Source: Paenibacillus sp. EZ-K15 (GTDB lineage Bacteria; Bacillota; Bacilli; Paenibacillales; Paenibacillaceae). Taken from it: a DNA stretch of 56,876 nucleotides. The stretch spans positions 1 through 56,876 of the forward strand of contig NZ_PDHM01000004.1 of assembly GCF_002573715.1 (NCBI RefSeq). Reading direction: 5' to 3'. The notes under the pieces were generated by a model that had not been told where the DNA came from, ran no database searches, and saw only the letters and a program-made list of their open reading frames with translations. The position numbers and the translations under genes were made by a program. This document shows, piece by piece, positions 26,738 to 34,999 of the stretch. The stretch's first letter is position 1; each line of letters starts with the position of its first letter.

Positions 26738-26777
26738 GCAGACGTATAAAATTAAGATGTAGAATGAGTGTAAATAA

Positions 26778-26810
26778 GAGAGGGAGCCGGCAACCAGCCG
26801 GTTCCCTCTT
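26778..26810. terminator. Terminator after the methyltransferase gene
   Basis: GAGAGGGAGCCGGC pairs with GCCGGTTCCCTC, followed by TTTAT. Confidence 0.8.
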
Positions 26811-26862
26811 TATGGTTTGGATGGTTTTTGCAGAGAGGACGTACTTCATTCCTCTATTAGTT

Positions 26863-27480
26863 CTAATCCTCCTGTCTTACAGGGGCACGGAGAATGGTTT
26901 TCATGGAGGCGGAGGCGGCTTTTCGGGGATCGGACAAATAAATCTCATGATGCAGCCCGTCCTGTACGTAATGATGCTGTTTCATGTAGGCATACATTTT
27001 CGCCAGCGTTTCTGGCTCTGTGCTATAGGGGCCGATATGCATGATTTGGACGCATAGTCCCTCATGGATCGTTTCCAATACCACTTGCTGAATGGGTTCC
27101 AGATGATTTTTCTTGGAGAAGGCCTTGTCCCGCGCGGAATTCACGATCTCCGGGGTGACGAACGCCGGCATCCGAATGAGCAGCTTCCAATGCCATTCCT
27201 CTTTCGGAACCTCTAAACCATACTGATCCGAGTTAACCCACCATTGTCCTTCAAGTTTAGGAACCGTAAAATCCTGAATTTCCGCCTTGCAATGTCCCTT
27301 AACGCCATAGGCAACGGTATACAGCGCCTCGGTAGCATCCTCGAACATGGAGCTTTCGGGCGCACCTTGACCTTCGAATGACAGATAGAGCAAGGGGTCG
27401 AACTGCACAAGCTCAGGGATGTTCCCGGCTGTGTAATAGGTTTTATCGCTTTTGGCTAGATCTAGTTTAGGAAGCGTCAT
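26863..27480 (-). CDS. GyrI-like small-molecule-binding protein
   Basis: A 205-residue stand-alone GyrI-like (SOUL/BmrR ligand-binding type) domain protein. Typical features are YLSFEGQGAPES near residue 32, EEWHWKLLIRMPAFVT near 95, and IMHIGPYSTEPETLAKMYAYM near 150, the conserved IxHxGPY strand of the fold. There is no DNA-binding domain. Proteins of this kind bind hydrophobic cations or act as hydrolases. Its neighbour, the WYL regulator gene 87 bp upstream on the same strand, may control it. AAGGAGAG precedes the ATG. Confidence 0.85.
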   Translation of the reverse strand: MTLPKLDLAKSDKTYYTAGNIPELVQFDPLLYLSFEGQGAPESSMFEDATEALYTVAYGVKGHCKAEIQDFTVPKLEGQWWVNSDQYGLEVPKEEWHWKLLIRMPAFVTPEIVNSARDKAFSKKNHLEPIQQVVLETIHEGLCVQIMHIGPYSTEPETLAKMYAYMKQHHYVQDGLHHEIYLSDPRKAASASMKTILRAPVRQED

Positions 27481-27567
27481 ACGTAAATCTCTCCTTTATG
27501 GTCATGATTTACGGCTATCATAAACCAAATTCACTGACAGCATAGGAGTCAGTGAATTATCGAAGGA

Positions 27568-28545
27568 TCAGTCCTCGTAATATGCGGCCAGGTCTCGGGC
27601 TGTCTCGGAGAGAACGGTTCGCAGCTGCTGAGGCTCAAGCACATTAATTCCTCTGCCATAAGAAAGCAGCAGATATGGCATGTATTGCAGCATCCAATCC
27701 GGATGCATACGGAATTCGGCCTCATCGTTAGTTCTTCTTGTAACAAGATAAGGCTGCAGGAACCACTGATTGCATATCGCGTCCAGGACCTCGGTGCGAC
27801 CTTGAAGGCGAACGGTCACCAACGTCGGTTCCTTCGCCTTCGTCTTCTGATCCTGGTACTCATGAATACGGTTCATGTAGTCATGTACCGAGAAATGTTC
27901 CGGCATTTCAAATGTGCGGCCTGTTAACGATAGGCTGTTCATCCGGTCTACTCGGAATACACGGAGGGCCTCCCGTTGATGGCAATAGGCAATCAAATAC
28001 CATTTGCCGAGCCGATAGATCAGCCCATAGGGATCAATGTGGCGCTCCTCCGCGGAGCCGCTGAAGGACTTCGCATATTGAAGGACCAGGGTTTCCCGAC
28101 TGGCAATGGCTTGCTCTAACTCGCGCAACATGGGGTGAAGCAAGGCACTCTGTGATGGCGAGGGGATATGGATGCTGCCGACATGACGCCTCAAGTCTTC
28201 CAATTGGGATTCCTGAAGACGGTGTTCAATTTTAGTTCGTGCTTTTTCAAGAGCATCCGTAAACGGATAGTCCGCTTGCCGGGCAAGAAGCACACTGTGT
28301 TCCATGGCTTTAAGCTCGGTTACTTCGAAGAACAGCGGCACGCTTAAAAAAGAATCGGGCAGCCTGAACCCCCCGCCATGCCCGGATTCGGATATGATGG
28401 GGACCCCGCTCATACCCAGCGTATCGATGTATCGATAGACCGTTCGGATACTTAGCTCAAGTCTCTCTGCCAATTGCTCGGCTGTCATTTTTTTATGTGA
28501 TCGAAGCAGCCATAGTATGGATAACAAATAGTCCAGCTTAGCCAT
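27568..28545 (-). CDS. WYL-domain transcriptional regulator (YafY type)
   Basis: About 325 residues. The N-terminal HTH_11 winged helix (MTAEQLAERLELSIRTVYRYI, residues ~22-42) precedes a middle and C-terminal WYL domain (ERHIDPYGLIYRLGKWYLIAYC near 190), followed by a WCX-type extension. WYL domains bind nucleic acid or small ligands and tune repressor activity. I placed the start at ATG 28545; a GTG three codons upstream is equally open and neither has a strong binding site. It is in line with the GyrI-like gene, which is its likely target. Confidence 0.85.
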   Translation of the reverse strand: MAKLDYLLSILWLLRSHKKMTAEQLAERLELSIRTVYRYIDTLGMSGVPIISESGHGGGFRLPDSFLSVPLFFEVTELKAMEHSVLLARQADYPFTDALEKARTKIEHRLQESQLEDLRRHVGSIHIPSPSQSALLHPMLRELEQAIASRETLVLQYAKSFSGSAEERHIDPYGLIYRLGKWYLIAYCHQREALRVFRVDRMNSLSLTGRTFEMPEHFSVHDYMNRIHEYQDQKTKAKEPTLVTVRLQGRTEVLDAICNQWFLQPYLVTRRTNDEAEFRMHPDWMLQYMPYLLLSYGRGINVLEPQQLRTVLSETARDLAAYYED

Positions 28546-28678
28546 GGACAGCACTCGCTTTCTTCATGTTATTTAGGTTAAATCCGGATCAATGAAGCTA
28601 TTATAACAATCCATGAGGGGGTGTGATCAAGGGGATGAAGTGGGGATTCCAGGTATAACAAATAACAAAAGTTCAATA

Positions 28679-28706
28679 TTGATATTGATTGATGGTTTGT
28701 TATAAT
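28679..28706 (+). promoter_or_regulatory. Promoter of the TetR-type gene
   Basis: TTGATA, 16 bases, TATAAT. It is 27 bp upstream of a strong ribosome binding site (GAGGGGGC) whose ATG at 28733 leads only to a five-codon frame. Confidence 0.65.
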
Positions 28707-28732
28707 GTGTTCAACAGAGAGGGGGCGTGAAG

Positions 28733-28750
28733 ATGGGCATTGGGCTGTAA
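28733..28750 (+). other. Five-codon frame at the best ribosome binding site of the TetR-type gene
   Basis: ATG GGC ATT GGG CTG TAA follows GAGGGGGCGTGAAG at ideal spacing. The frame is the same as that of the TetR-type protein, so removing the TAA would give a normal start for it. It is either a leader peptide with re-initiation or a nonsense mutation at codon 6. Confidence 0.55.
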
Positions 28751-28762
28751 TGGAAAGCCCCA

Positions 28763-29365
28763 GTGCTCATTGAACCTATGTCACATGACCAGCCATTAAC
28801 AAAAGAAGCCATATTGGACGCTGCCGAGCAGACGCTTCGGCGCTATGGCCCCGACAAGACCTCGGTTGTCGATGTTGCCAAGGCGCTTCAAGTGAGCCAT
28901 GGATCTCTATACCGGCATTTTCCCAGCAAGGCCGCTCTGAGAGAAGCTGTAACGGAACGGTGGCTGCAGCGGATTGCGGATCCGTTACAGAAGATTGCAG
29001 ACGGAACGAAAGGGAGTGCCACCGATCGCTTGCGGTTATGGACGGATACCCTCATCCGGGCCAAACGTGCTTATGTCCTCGAGGATCCCGAGATGTTTGC
29101 CATGTATACAACCGTGACGCTGGAAGCCGTCAAGGTGATTGATACGCATGTGAGGCTGTTAATCGGACAGATTGCCCAGATCATCGATCATGGGATGCAT
29201 GTCGGTGAATTTAAGCCCGGTCAGTCGGAGTCGGTGGCAAAAGCCTTTTTCATGGCAACTTCCCTGTTTCACCATCCGGCACATGCCTCTCAGTGGACCT
29301 CGAAGGAGATTGAAGCCGATTTTGACTCGGTGTGGGAGCTATTGTTATCCGGAATCACGAAATAA
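28763..29365 (+). CDS. TetR/AcrR-family transcriptional regulator
   Basis: About 200 residues. The N-terminal TetR helix-turn-helix reads KEAILDAAEQTLRRYG and then VVDVAKALQVSHGSLYRHF. The C-terminal ligand domain is like those of the YbiH/TetR_C group (ALREAVTERWL onward). The start is uncertain: GTG 28763 or ATG 28778, neither with a binding site, while the only good site upstream leads to an in-frame stop (28733-28750). Expression may therefore be low or the gene damaged. An SDR gene in the same direction follows after ~320 bp, preceded by a long palindrome this regulator could bind. Confidence 0.8.
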   Translation: MLIEPMSHDQPLTKEAILDAAEQTLRRYGPDKTSVVDVAKALQVSHGSLYRHFPSKAALREAVTERWLQRIADPLQKIADGTKGSATDRLRLWTDTLIRAKRAYVLEDPEMFAMYTTVTLEAVKVIDTHVRLLIGQIAQIIDHGMHVGEFKPGQSESVAKAFFMATSLFHHPAHASQWTSKEIEADFDSVWELLLSGITK

Positions 29366-29480
29366 TAGTAAACGGGCGAGAATCATAGTAAGAGGGAACT
29401 AAGCAGTGCTCGCGGCCGCTGTTATGCGATACCGCAAAAGCACCGCGGGAGCTAGCGCGGTAAGATCACCACCTACGTTA

Positions 29481-29528
29481 AAAAGATGCTATTCTTGGCG
29501 ATACTCGCATGGGATAGCGTCTTTTTTT
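29481..29528 (+). terminator. Terminator after the TetR-type gene
   Basis: AAAAGATGCTATTC pairs with GGGATAGCGTCTTTT and is followed by a run of T. Confidence 0.85.
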
Positions 29529-29539
29529 GTTCTTATTCA

Positions 29540-29577
29540 ATTACAAATGACAAAAATATAAAATTGTCACTTGTAAT
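29540..29577. promoter_or_regulatory. Palindromic operator over the SDR promoter
   Basis: ATTACAAATGACAA (29540-29553) and TTGTCACTTGTAAT (29564-29577) match as inverted repeats at 13 of 14 positions. The right arm contains the -35 element of the promoter at 29571, so a bound protein would block it. The TetR-type regulator just upstream is one candidate; the arms also resemble MarR-type sites. Confidence 0.7.
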
Positions 29578-29599
29578 TTGTTATATGGAGACATATAAT
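29571..29599 (+). promoter_or_regulatory. Promoter of the SDR gene
   Basis: TTGTAA, 17 bases, TATAAT: near-consensus sigma-A elements about 80 bp upstream of the SDR start codon. Confidence 0.75.
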
Positions 29600-29682
29600 C
29601 AAATTACAAAAAAGACGTACAGATCAGAGGATCCATCTGATGAGATATTCGTGCACCTAATTCCTATGCGGGAGGTTGTATC

Positions 29683-30426
29683 ATGACAAAGAGTTTATCG
29701 GGCAAGGTAGCTATCGTAACGGGAGCATCAAGAGGCATCGGGCGTGAAATGGCGGAGAGGCTTGCGGAGAACGGGGCTAAGGTGGTTGTAAACTATGCGA
29801 GCAGCCCGACTAAAGCCGAGGAAGTGGTGAGCGCCATTAAGCAAGACGGCGGCGAAGCCCGGGCTATTCAAGCCGATATAAGTCAGGTAGCAGCAATTGA
29901 ACGTTTGTTTAGTGAAACGATCGAGGCTTATGGCGGAATCGATATTCTCGTGAACAACGCCGGCGTCATGACAACCAAACCGATTGCGGCCATGACGGAG
30001 GAAGATTTCGATCAGCAGTTTGCGATTAATGTGAAGGGGGCTTATTTTGCGATCCAGCAGGCTTTTCACCATATGAATTCGGGCGGGCGCATCATCAATT
30101 TCTCGACGTCTGTAGTTGGGCAAATGTTCCCGGCGTACAGCGTATATGCTGGCACGAAGGGCGCTGTAGAGCAGTTTACGCGTCAGTTGGCTAAAGAATT
30201 CGGACCCAAAGGAATTAGAATTAACGCTGTGGCGCCCGGACCGATTAATACGGAGCTCTTCACGGTTGGCAAATCGGAGGAACAGATCGCGGGAATCGCA
30301 AGCACGAATGCTTTCGGACGTCTGGGGGAACCGGACGATGTCGCAGGGGCCGTCCTTTTTCTGGCCGGCGAAGAATCGAAATGGATCACAGGTCAAACGA
30401 TCCGCGTGAACGGCGGGTTTGTGTAA
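29683..30426 (+). CDS. Short-chain dehydrogenase/reductase
   Basis: A classical SDR of 247 residues. The NADP-binding TGASRGIGREMA is at residues ~12-24, followed by NNAG (VNNAGVMT), the catalytic Ser in NFSTSVVG, YAGTK with catalytic Tyr and Lys, and the C-terminal GQTIRVNGGFV. It resembles 3-oxoacyl-[ACP] reductase/glucose dehydrogenase-like members, but the substrate is open. GGGAGG precedes the ATG. Expression is probably repressed through the palindrome at 29540. A strong terminator follows. Confidence 0.92.
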   Translation: MTKSLSGKVAIVTGASRGIGREMAERLAENGAKVVVNYASSPTKAEEVVSAIKQDGGEARAIQADISQVAAIERLFSETIEAYGGIDILVNNAGVMTTKPIAAMTEEDFDQQFAINVKGAYFAIQQAFHHMNSGGRIINFSTSVVGQMFPAYSVYAGTKGAVEQFTRQLAKEFGPKGIRINAVAPGPINTELFTVGKSEEQIAGIASTNAFGRLGEPDDVAGAVLFLAGEESKWITGQTIRVNGGFV

Positions 30427-30450
30427 TACTCGTCAATATTGCAAAAACAA

Positions 30451-30478
30451 AAAGGCACCGGGATTTCCGGTGCCTTTC
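30451..30478 (+). terminator. Terminator of the SDR gene
   Basis: AAAGGCACCGG pairs with CCGGTGCCTTT around GATTT. Confidence 0.85.
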
Positions 30479-30591
30479 CTTACGGATAAGGTCGATCCGT
30501 GGTAGGGGGTCATAAATACGCATTATCCTACTTGTGAGTATAAGACTTCCCCTGAATGTGGGGAAATGATGTTATTCTCCGCAAACGCCCC

Positions 30592-31170
30592 TTAGTCCAA
30601 GTCTTTCCACTTCAAATCCAGCGTCGGAGGCGTGTAGCTATCCATGAGCTCGAGCAGCTTGAGCGGGTCATCGGAGATGTTGATCAGGTTTAAGTGGGAG
30701 GCATTGGAGAAACCTTCCGTAATACTGTACTGAATCAGCTTCATGAACGGTTCATAATACTCCCGGACATTCAGCAGTCCGATCGGTTTCTGATGAATTC
30801 CAATTTGCGACCAGCACAATACTTCGAACAATTCCTCAAAGGTTCCAAAACCGCCCGGCATGGCGATAAACCCGTCGGACAGTTTCGCCATCGTCGCTTT
30901 GCGCTCATGCATATCGGCTACTTCAATGAGCTGGGTCAGCTCGGTATGTACAATCTCGCCTTTAAACAGTCCGCTCGGCATCACACCGATAACTTCACCG
31001 CCATGCTGCAAAACGGCATTAGCCACTTCACCCATCAATCCGATATTGGAGCCGCCGTATACAAGCTTATATTGGTTGTGGGCAATGTGTCTGCCGAGCT
31101 CGGCAGCTTTCGCTTTATAGTCTGGGTGTTCCCCCATGTTCGATCCTGCAAATACACATATAGATTTCAA
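30592..31170 (-). CDS. LOG-family protein (TIGR00730, cytokinin riboside monophosphate hydrolase-like)
   Basis: About 192 residues with a Rossmann-like fold. The motif [15 protein letters not shown] (PGGxGTxxE) forms the nucleotide and catalytic site of LOG enzymes, which release the base from nucleoside 5'-monophosphates. [16 protein letters not shown] is the N-terminal strand and phosphate loop. I place the start at TTG 31170 with AAGGAG seven to eight bases upstream, because the open GTG at 31179 sits directly on that site. In Bacillus the homologue is YvdD. A role in nucleotide cleanup is the family expectation. Confidence 0.88.
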   Translation of the reverse strand: MKSICVFAGSNMGEHPDYKAKAAELGRHIAHNQYKLVYGGSNIGLMGEVANAVLQHGGEVIGVMPSGLFKGEIVHTELTQLIEVADMHERKATMAKLSDGFIAMPGGFGTFEELFEVLCWSQIGIHQKPIGLLNVREYYEPFMKLIQYSITEGFSNASHLNLINISDDPLKLLELMDSYTPPTLDLKWKDLD

Positions 31171-31390
31171 TTCGCACACTCCTTGACAAGATGTTGATAT
31201 TTCATTTGAGCAATTATACTATATATAGTGATTTATGTCATGGCATCGATGGACTATATACTGTTAATGCTCATCAGATGGCACCTACTTATATTATGGC
31301 ATACATGTTAGCATTATCATGAGTTTGATCTTGAATTATGTAAAAAGTAAAGGTTAAGTGATCCCAGGGAATCGCGGAGGTAGCACAAGC

Positions 31391-31708
31391 ATGGATATGA
31401 ATGAAGCGCAGCAATGGATTAAACAGTTTTACGGGGAGCGAGGCTGGACCCAGTACGGTCCCTTTATTCGCGTTGGGTTTTTGATGGAGGAGACAGGGGA
31501 AACGGCGCGTGCCGTCCGCGCTTATGAGATCGGCAGGGACCGCCCCGACGAGGAGGTTCAATCCAAGGAACAGCTCAAGCAGGATTTGGTGGAGGAGATC
31601 GGCGACGTGCTCGGCAACATTTCACTGTTGGCGGATCTTTATGGCATTTCGCTGGAAGAAGCATTTACTGCCCATCAGCAGAAGCTGCTGAAGCGGTTTG
31701 GCTCTTAA
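31391..31708 (+). CDS. MazG-like nucleotide pyrophosphohydrolase
   Basis: A 105-residue all-alpha NTP pyrophosphohydrolase. The metal-binding acids are in MEETGETARAV (ExxxE, near residue 25) and VEEIGDVLGNISLLADLYG (ExxD, near 70). Such enzymes hydrolyse non-canonical or excess NTPs to NMP and pyrophosphate. ATG 31391 has GGAGG ten bases upstream; a longer frame to 31358 has no binding site. It is single-gene, convergent with etfA. Confidence 0.85.
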   Translation: MDMNEAQQWIKQFYGERGWTQYGPFIRVGFLMEETGETARAVRAYEIGRDRPDEEVQSKEQLKQDLVEEIGDVLGNISLLADLYGISLEEAFTAHQQKLLKRFGS

Positions 31709-31809
31709 AGGTGATACGCTAGACCCTGTTTTGCATCCCATTGACGAGGCTGCCCCCCAGGAATGATTCATAGTCGAAGGGGCATTATTACGGCAAAACT
31801 TACGAAGTA

Positions 31810-31855
31810 AAAGGCCGCCCCAGGTCCCTTGGACCTTTTGGAGCAGCCTTTTTTT
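31810..31855. terminator. Bidirectional terminator between the MazG-like gene and etfA
   Basis: AAAGGCCGCCCCAGGTCC pairs with GGACCTTTTGGAGCAGCCTT, with a perfect inner AGGTCC/GGACCT and T runs on plus. Confidence 0.8.
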
Positions 31856-31886
31856 ACATGTATCGTGGGATAAACCATTAGAAGTC

Positions 31887-32864
31887 TTACGATACCAGGA
31901 CCTTGCGGAATTCCTCCGTCAGCAGCGGGACGATATCGAACAGATCGCCGACGATGCCGTAATCGGCTACCTTGAAGATCGGTGCGTCAGGGTCTTTGTT
32001 AATCGCAATAATGACCCGCGATTGGCTCATGCCGGCCAGATGCTGGATGGCGCCGCTAATGCCGCAGGCAATATAGATCTCGGGCGTGACGACTTTGCCG
32101 GTCTGCCCGATCTGGAGCGCGTAATCGCAGTAGCCGGCATCGCAGGCGCCGCGCGATGCGCCGACCGCCCCGCCGAGCAGGTCGGCGAGCTCCTCCAGCG
32201 GCTTAAAGCCGTCCGCGTTCTTCACGCCGCGCCCGCCGGAGATGACGATTTTGGCTTCCGAGAGGTCGATTTTCCCCGTGGTTTTGCGGACGACGTCCTT
32301 TACCACGGAGCGGAGGGAAGGAGCCGGGTAAGCGATATCCTCAATGCTGGCGCTAGCGCCTTCGATGGCTTCCGCAGTAGGAATATTGTTCGGACGCACC
32401 GTGACCACCCACGGTCCGTTCTGGAAGACGCGCTTCTCAAAAGCTTTACCCGCATAGAGCGGACGCGTGAACACCGCTTCTCCACCTTCCGTCTCGATCG
32501 CGGTTACGTCGGAAATTTGCCCGGCATTCAGGGAAGCGGCGACGAGCGGTGCTAGATCACGACCGATGGCCGTATGTCCGAAGAGGACGGCATCCGGTTT
32601 GGCCTGACCGATAACCGCTTCAATGGCCGCCATATAAGCTTCGGGATTATAGCTCTCCAGATCATCATGCTCAACCGTATAGATCGTATCGGCACCATAG
32701 GCGTTCAGGGCCGATACGGCCTCGGTAATGTTGGAGCCCGCAACCAGAATGCGGATGCTGTCACCGTCACCTGCAATCAAACGAGCTGCGCCAAGCGTCT
32801 CGAGGGCAACCTGGCGCAGCTTCCCATCTCGGTTCTCGGCATACACTAATATCGTTTTGCTCAT
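31887..32864 (-). CDS. etfA: Electron transfer flavoprotein, alpha subunit
   Basis: About 325 residues. With EtfB it takes electrons from acyl-CoA dehydrogenase FAD and passes them toward the quinone pool. The C-terminal FAD-binding domain shows [46 protein letters not shown] and [17 protein letters not shown], the family signature. ATG 32864 has AGGAGG seven bases upstream. The gap of ~270 bp to etfB is unusual, since these genes are normally adjacent, but no gene or clear terminator lies in it apart from a small AACGGGT/ACCCGTT hairpin. Confidence 0.95.
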   Translation of the reverse strand: MSKTILVYAENRDGKLRQVALETLGAARLIAGDGDSIRILVAGSNITEAVSALNAYGADTIYTVEHDDLESYNPEAYMAAIEAVIGQAKPDAVLFGHTAIGRDLAPLVAASLNAGQISDVTAIETEGGEAVFTRPLYAGKAFEKRVFQNGPWVVTVRPNNIPTAEAIEGASASIEDIAYPAPSLRSVVKDVVRKTTGKIDLSEAKIVISGGRGVKNADGFKPLEELADLLGGAVGASRGACDAGYCDYALQIGQTGKVVTPEIYIACGISGAIQHLAGMSQSRVIIAINKDPDAPIFKVADYGIVGDLFDIVPLLTEEFRKVLVS

Positions 32865-33132
32865 ATCATAACCTCCTAGGATCCATTTGAGATTGAAGAG
32901 AAGAGAGTTTGACGATTTAACCAGCCTGAGCAACCTAAGCGAATTCAGGAGATTTCCTCCGACCGCTGCTGCTCCGGATTTGCGAAACGTATCAAGCGAA
33001 AAGCGTGCATGACGGACATCCCGTCAACCATACAATCAGAATACATAAGAAATGATGACATGGCTCTCTGTCGGCACCGTGTAACCGCATTCAATAGTGG
33101 GAGTCAAACGGGTACAACCGTACACCCGTTCA

Positions 33133-33900
33133 TTAGATCACTTTCGACTGGGTACGGAGCAAGGATACCAGCTCATGTGCCACTTCGGCGGGCTCACCCT
33201 TCAGAATACGTCCGGCGCTTCGCTCCGGCGGCAGGGACAGCTCGCTTTGCTTTGTTGCCGGCTGGATATCAGCTTCCGATAGCCCGAGATCATCTAGTGT
33301 CAACGTCTGAAATGGCTTTTTCTTAGCCTTCATGATGCCAGGCAGCGATGGATAGCGGGGTTCGTTCAATCCCTGCTGTGCCGTGAAGATCGCCGGGAGC
33401 TGAACCTCCAGCACTTCAAGATCGCCTTCGGCATCCCGATGCACTTCAGCCGTGGTACCGTTCAGCGTTAGCTTAGTAATGGAGCCGGTATGCGAAATAC
33501 CGAGAAGGCTCGCCAGGCGAATAGCCACCTGACCCGAACCACGGTCCACGGAGAAGTTGCCACCCAGGATCAGATCCGGGCTTTCCTTGGACAAATATGC
33601 GTGCAGCACCTTGGATACCGCATATTCATCGTCCGGAATCCGCTCGTCTGCGATCAACACCGCGTCATCAGCGCCCATTGCCAGCGCTGTGCGCAGGGCC
33701 TCTGCCGTACGATCCGGTCCGACGGACAGGAGTGTCACGCTGCCGCCGTGGTCATCCCGAAGTTTCACGGCTTCTTCCACCGCATATTCGTCATACGGAT
33801 TGATTACGAATTTCACCCCATCCTCGGCAATCGATCCGTTCTCAATCGTAATTTTTTCCTCCGTGTCAAAGGTCTGTTTAAGCAATACCACAATCTTCAT
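33133..33900 (-). CDS. etfB: Electron transfer flavoprotein, beta subunit
   Basis: A 255-residue protein. NPYDEYAVEEAVKLRD near residue 37 and the AMP-binding LGGNFSVDRGSGQVAIRLASLLG near 115-138 are typical of EtfB, as is LPAIFTAQQGLNEPRYPSLPGIMKAKKKP near 170-200. GGGAGCG precedes the ATG. It lies between fadR and etfA in the same direction, matching the order seen in the Bacillus lcfA-fadR-fadB-etfB-etfA operon, and is probably controlled by the FadR operator at 34565. Confidence 0.95.
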   Translation of the reverse strand: MKIVVLLKQTFDTEEKITIENGSIAEDGVKFVINPYDEYAVEEAVKLRDDHGGSVTLLSVGPDRTAEALRTALAMGADDAVLIADERIPDDEYAVSKVLHAYLSKESPDLILGGNFSVDRGSGQVAIRLASLLGISHTGSITKLTLNGTTAEVHRDAEGDLEVLEVQLPAIFTAQQGLNEPRYPSLPGIMKAKKKPFQTLTLDDLGLSEADIQPATKQSELSLPPERSAGRILKGEPAEVAHELVSLLRTQSKVI

Positions 33901-33938
33901 CGGTTAAACGCTCCCTTCAATATGAATATCAGCGGGAC

Positions 33939-34529
33939 TTATTGTCCGCTGGAAACGCCGTTCAGGAAAAAGCTAAGCGTCTCATCCGCCTGATCGGACA
34001 GAGAATACTTGCGGCCGGAGATCAGCCAAGAGGTTACCGCTTCATCCATCGCGCCAAAAATCAGGTTGCGCACCAGTTTGACGTTCAGATCGGAACGGAA
34101 TTTCTGTTCTTTGATGCCCTGTTCCAGGATATTCTCGATCAGCACAATATATGGCTTCAATGCGCTGCCGATTTCCTTGCGCAGCTCCAGGTCGCTCTGC
34201 CGCAGCTCAATCTGCGTGACATAAGCAAGCTCAGGATTGCTCTCCAGCTCCGAGAAATGGATGCTGCACACCGTCCGCAGCGCTTCTACGGCATCCGTGG
34301 TTCCTTCCACGCTTTCGTGGAATTTACCGACCAGCTCGCCAAGCTTCTCCTGGAACAGGCGGATCAGGATATCCTCCTTCCTCTTAAAGTACAAATAGAT
34401 GGTGCCGTCAGCTACGCCGGCGGCCTTGGCGATCTTGGATACCTGGGACCGGTGGTAGCCGTTCTCGGCGAATACTTTCAGGGCGCCCTGGAGAATAAGG
34501 TGGTATTTTTCATTTTTTTTACTTGTCAT
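33939..34529 (-). CDS. fadR: TetR-family fatty-acid degradation repressor
   Basis: A 196-residue TetR-type regulator. The helix-turn-helix is GYHRSQVSKIAKAAGVADGTIYLYFKRKED (residues 21-50 in two parts). The C-terminal domain resembles Bacillus FadR (YsiA), which releases DNA when bound to long-chain acyl-CoA. A textbook FadR-type palindrome lies 36 bp upstream of its start, between this gene and the divergent beta-oxidation arm, so it should repress itself, etfBA and the plus-strand genes. GGGGTGAG precedes the ATG. Confidence 0.92.
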   Translation of the reverse strand: MTSKKNEKYHLILQGALKVFAENGYHRSQVSKIAKAAGVADGTIYLYFKRKEDILIRLFQEKLGELVGKFHESVEGTTDAVEALRTVCSIHFSELESNPELAYVTQIELRQSDLELRKEIGSALKPYIVLIENILEQGIKEQKFRSDLNVKLVRNLIFGAMDEAVTSWLISGRKYSLSDQADETLSFFLNGVSSGQ

Positions 34530-34564
34530 ATGCTCACCCCGATGTTAGAATACAGTTAAAATTA

Positions 34565-34582
34565 TGAATGAATACTCATTCA
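34565..34582. promoter_or_regulatory. FadR operator
   Basis: TGAATGAATACTCATTCA is an almost perfect 18 bp palindrome that matches the known Bacillus FadR consensus (TGAATGANTANTCATTCA). It is placed so that it overlaps likely promoter elements for fadR on minus and for the beta-oxidation genes on plus. Confidence 0.88.
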
Positions 34583-34859
34583 TTTCTTGTATCCATCATA
34601 AAATACGTTCATGTCGTTGTCAACGATGGGTTACGAAGAAGCGCGAAATGGATGAAGCAGATGGATCAGAACAGCAAAATAAGGCGTTCATATCAGAGCA
34701 ATAGACGGCAGTTCAACCGGAAGAAACAAGTCACTGGGTATCCGCAGGCAAGTACAGATGAGAGCATTGTACGGATGAAGAGATGCAGCCAGAAACGATG
34801 AAGTTCGGTTTAGAGGGGTCGGCACGGCACGATGTGGAGGTCTATTTTCGTTCCTGCAA

Positions 34860-34873
34860 TGAAAGCGCTTCAT
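34860..34873. promoter_or_regulatory. Near-match to a catabolite-response element
   Basis: TGAAAGCGCTTCAT lies 127 bp upstream of fadF. The left half matches the cre consensus fully; the right half is one base short (TTCA instead of TTTCA). CcpA repression of fatty-acid use is known in Bacillus. The binding is uncertain. Confidence 0.35.
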
Positions 34874-34999
34874 ATATTATCCCGACATGGACATATGACG
34901 AGAAGTTTTGGAAGGAGTGACAGGAGCTTCGGAAAAATGGGACGCTGCACCAGACTACCAGAGGAAAGAAGGATTTTTTAACGCAAGGGGCTGAGAGAG

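Noticed and set aside
29402..29470. Possible structured leader (GCTCGCGG..CCGCGGGAGC) after the TetR gene
   Set aside because: Only one imperfect stem, followed at once by a normal terminator. Nothing ties it to a known RNA class.
34568..34801. A 77-codon plus-strand frame between fadR and fadF
   Set aside because: It begins inside the FadR operator, has no binding site and a basic, low-information product. It is in the divergent control region.
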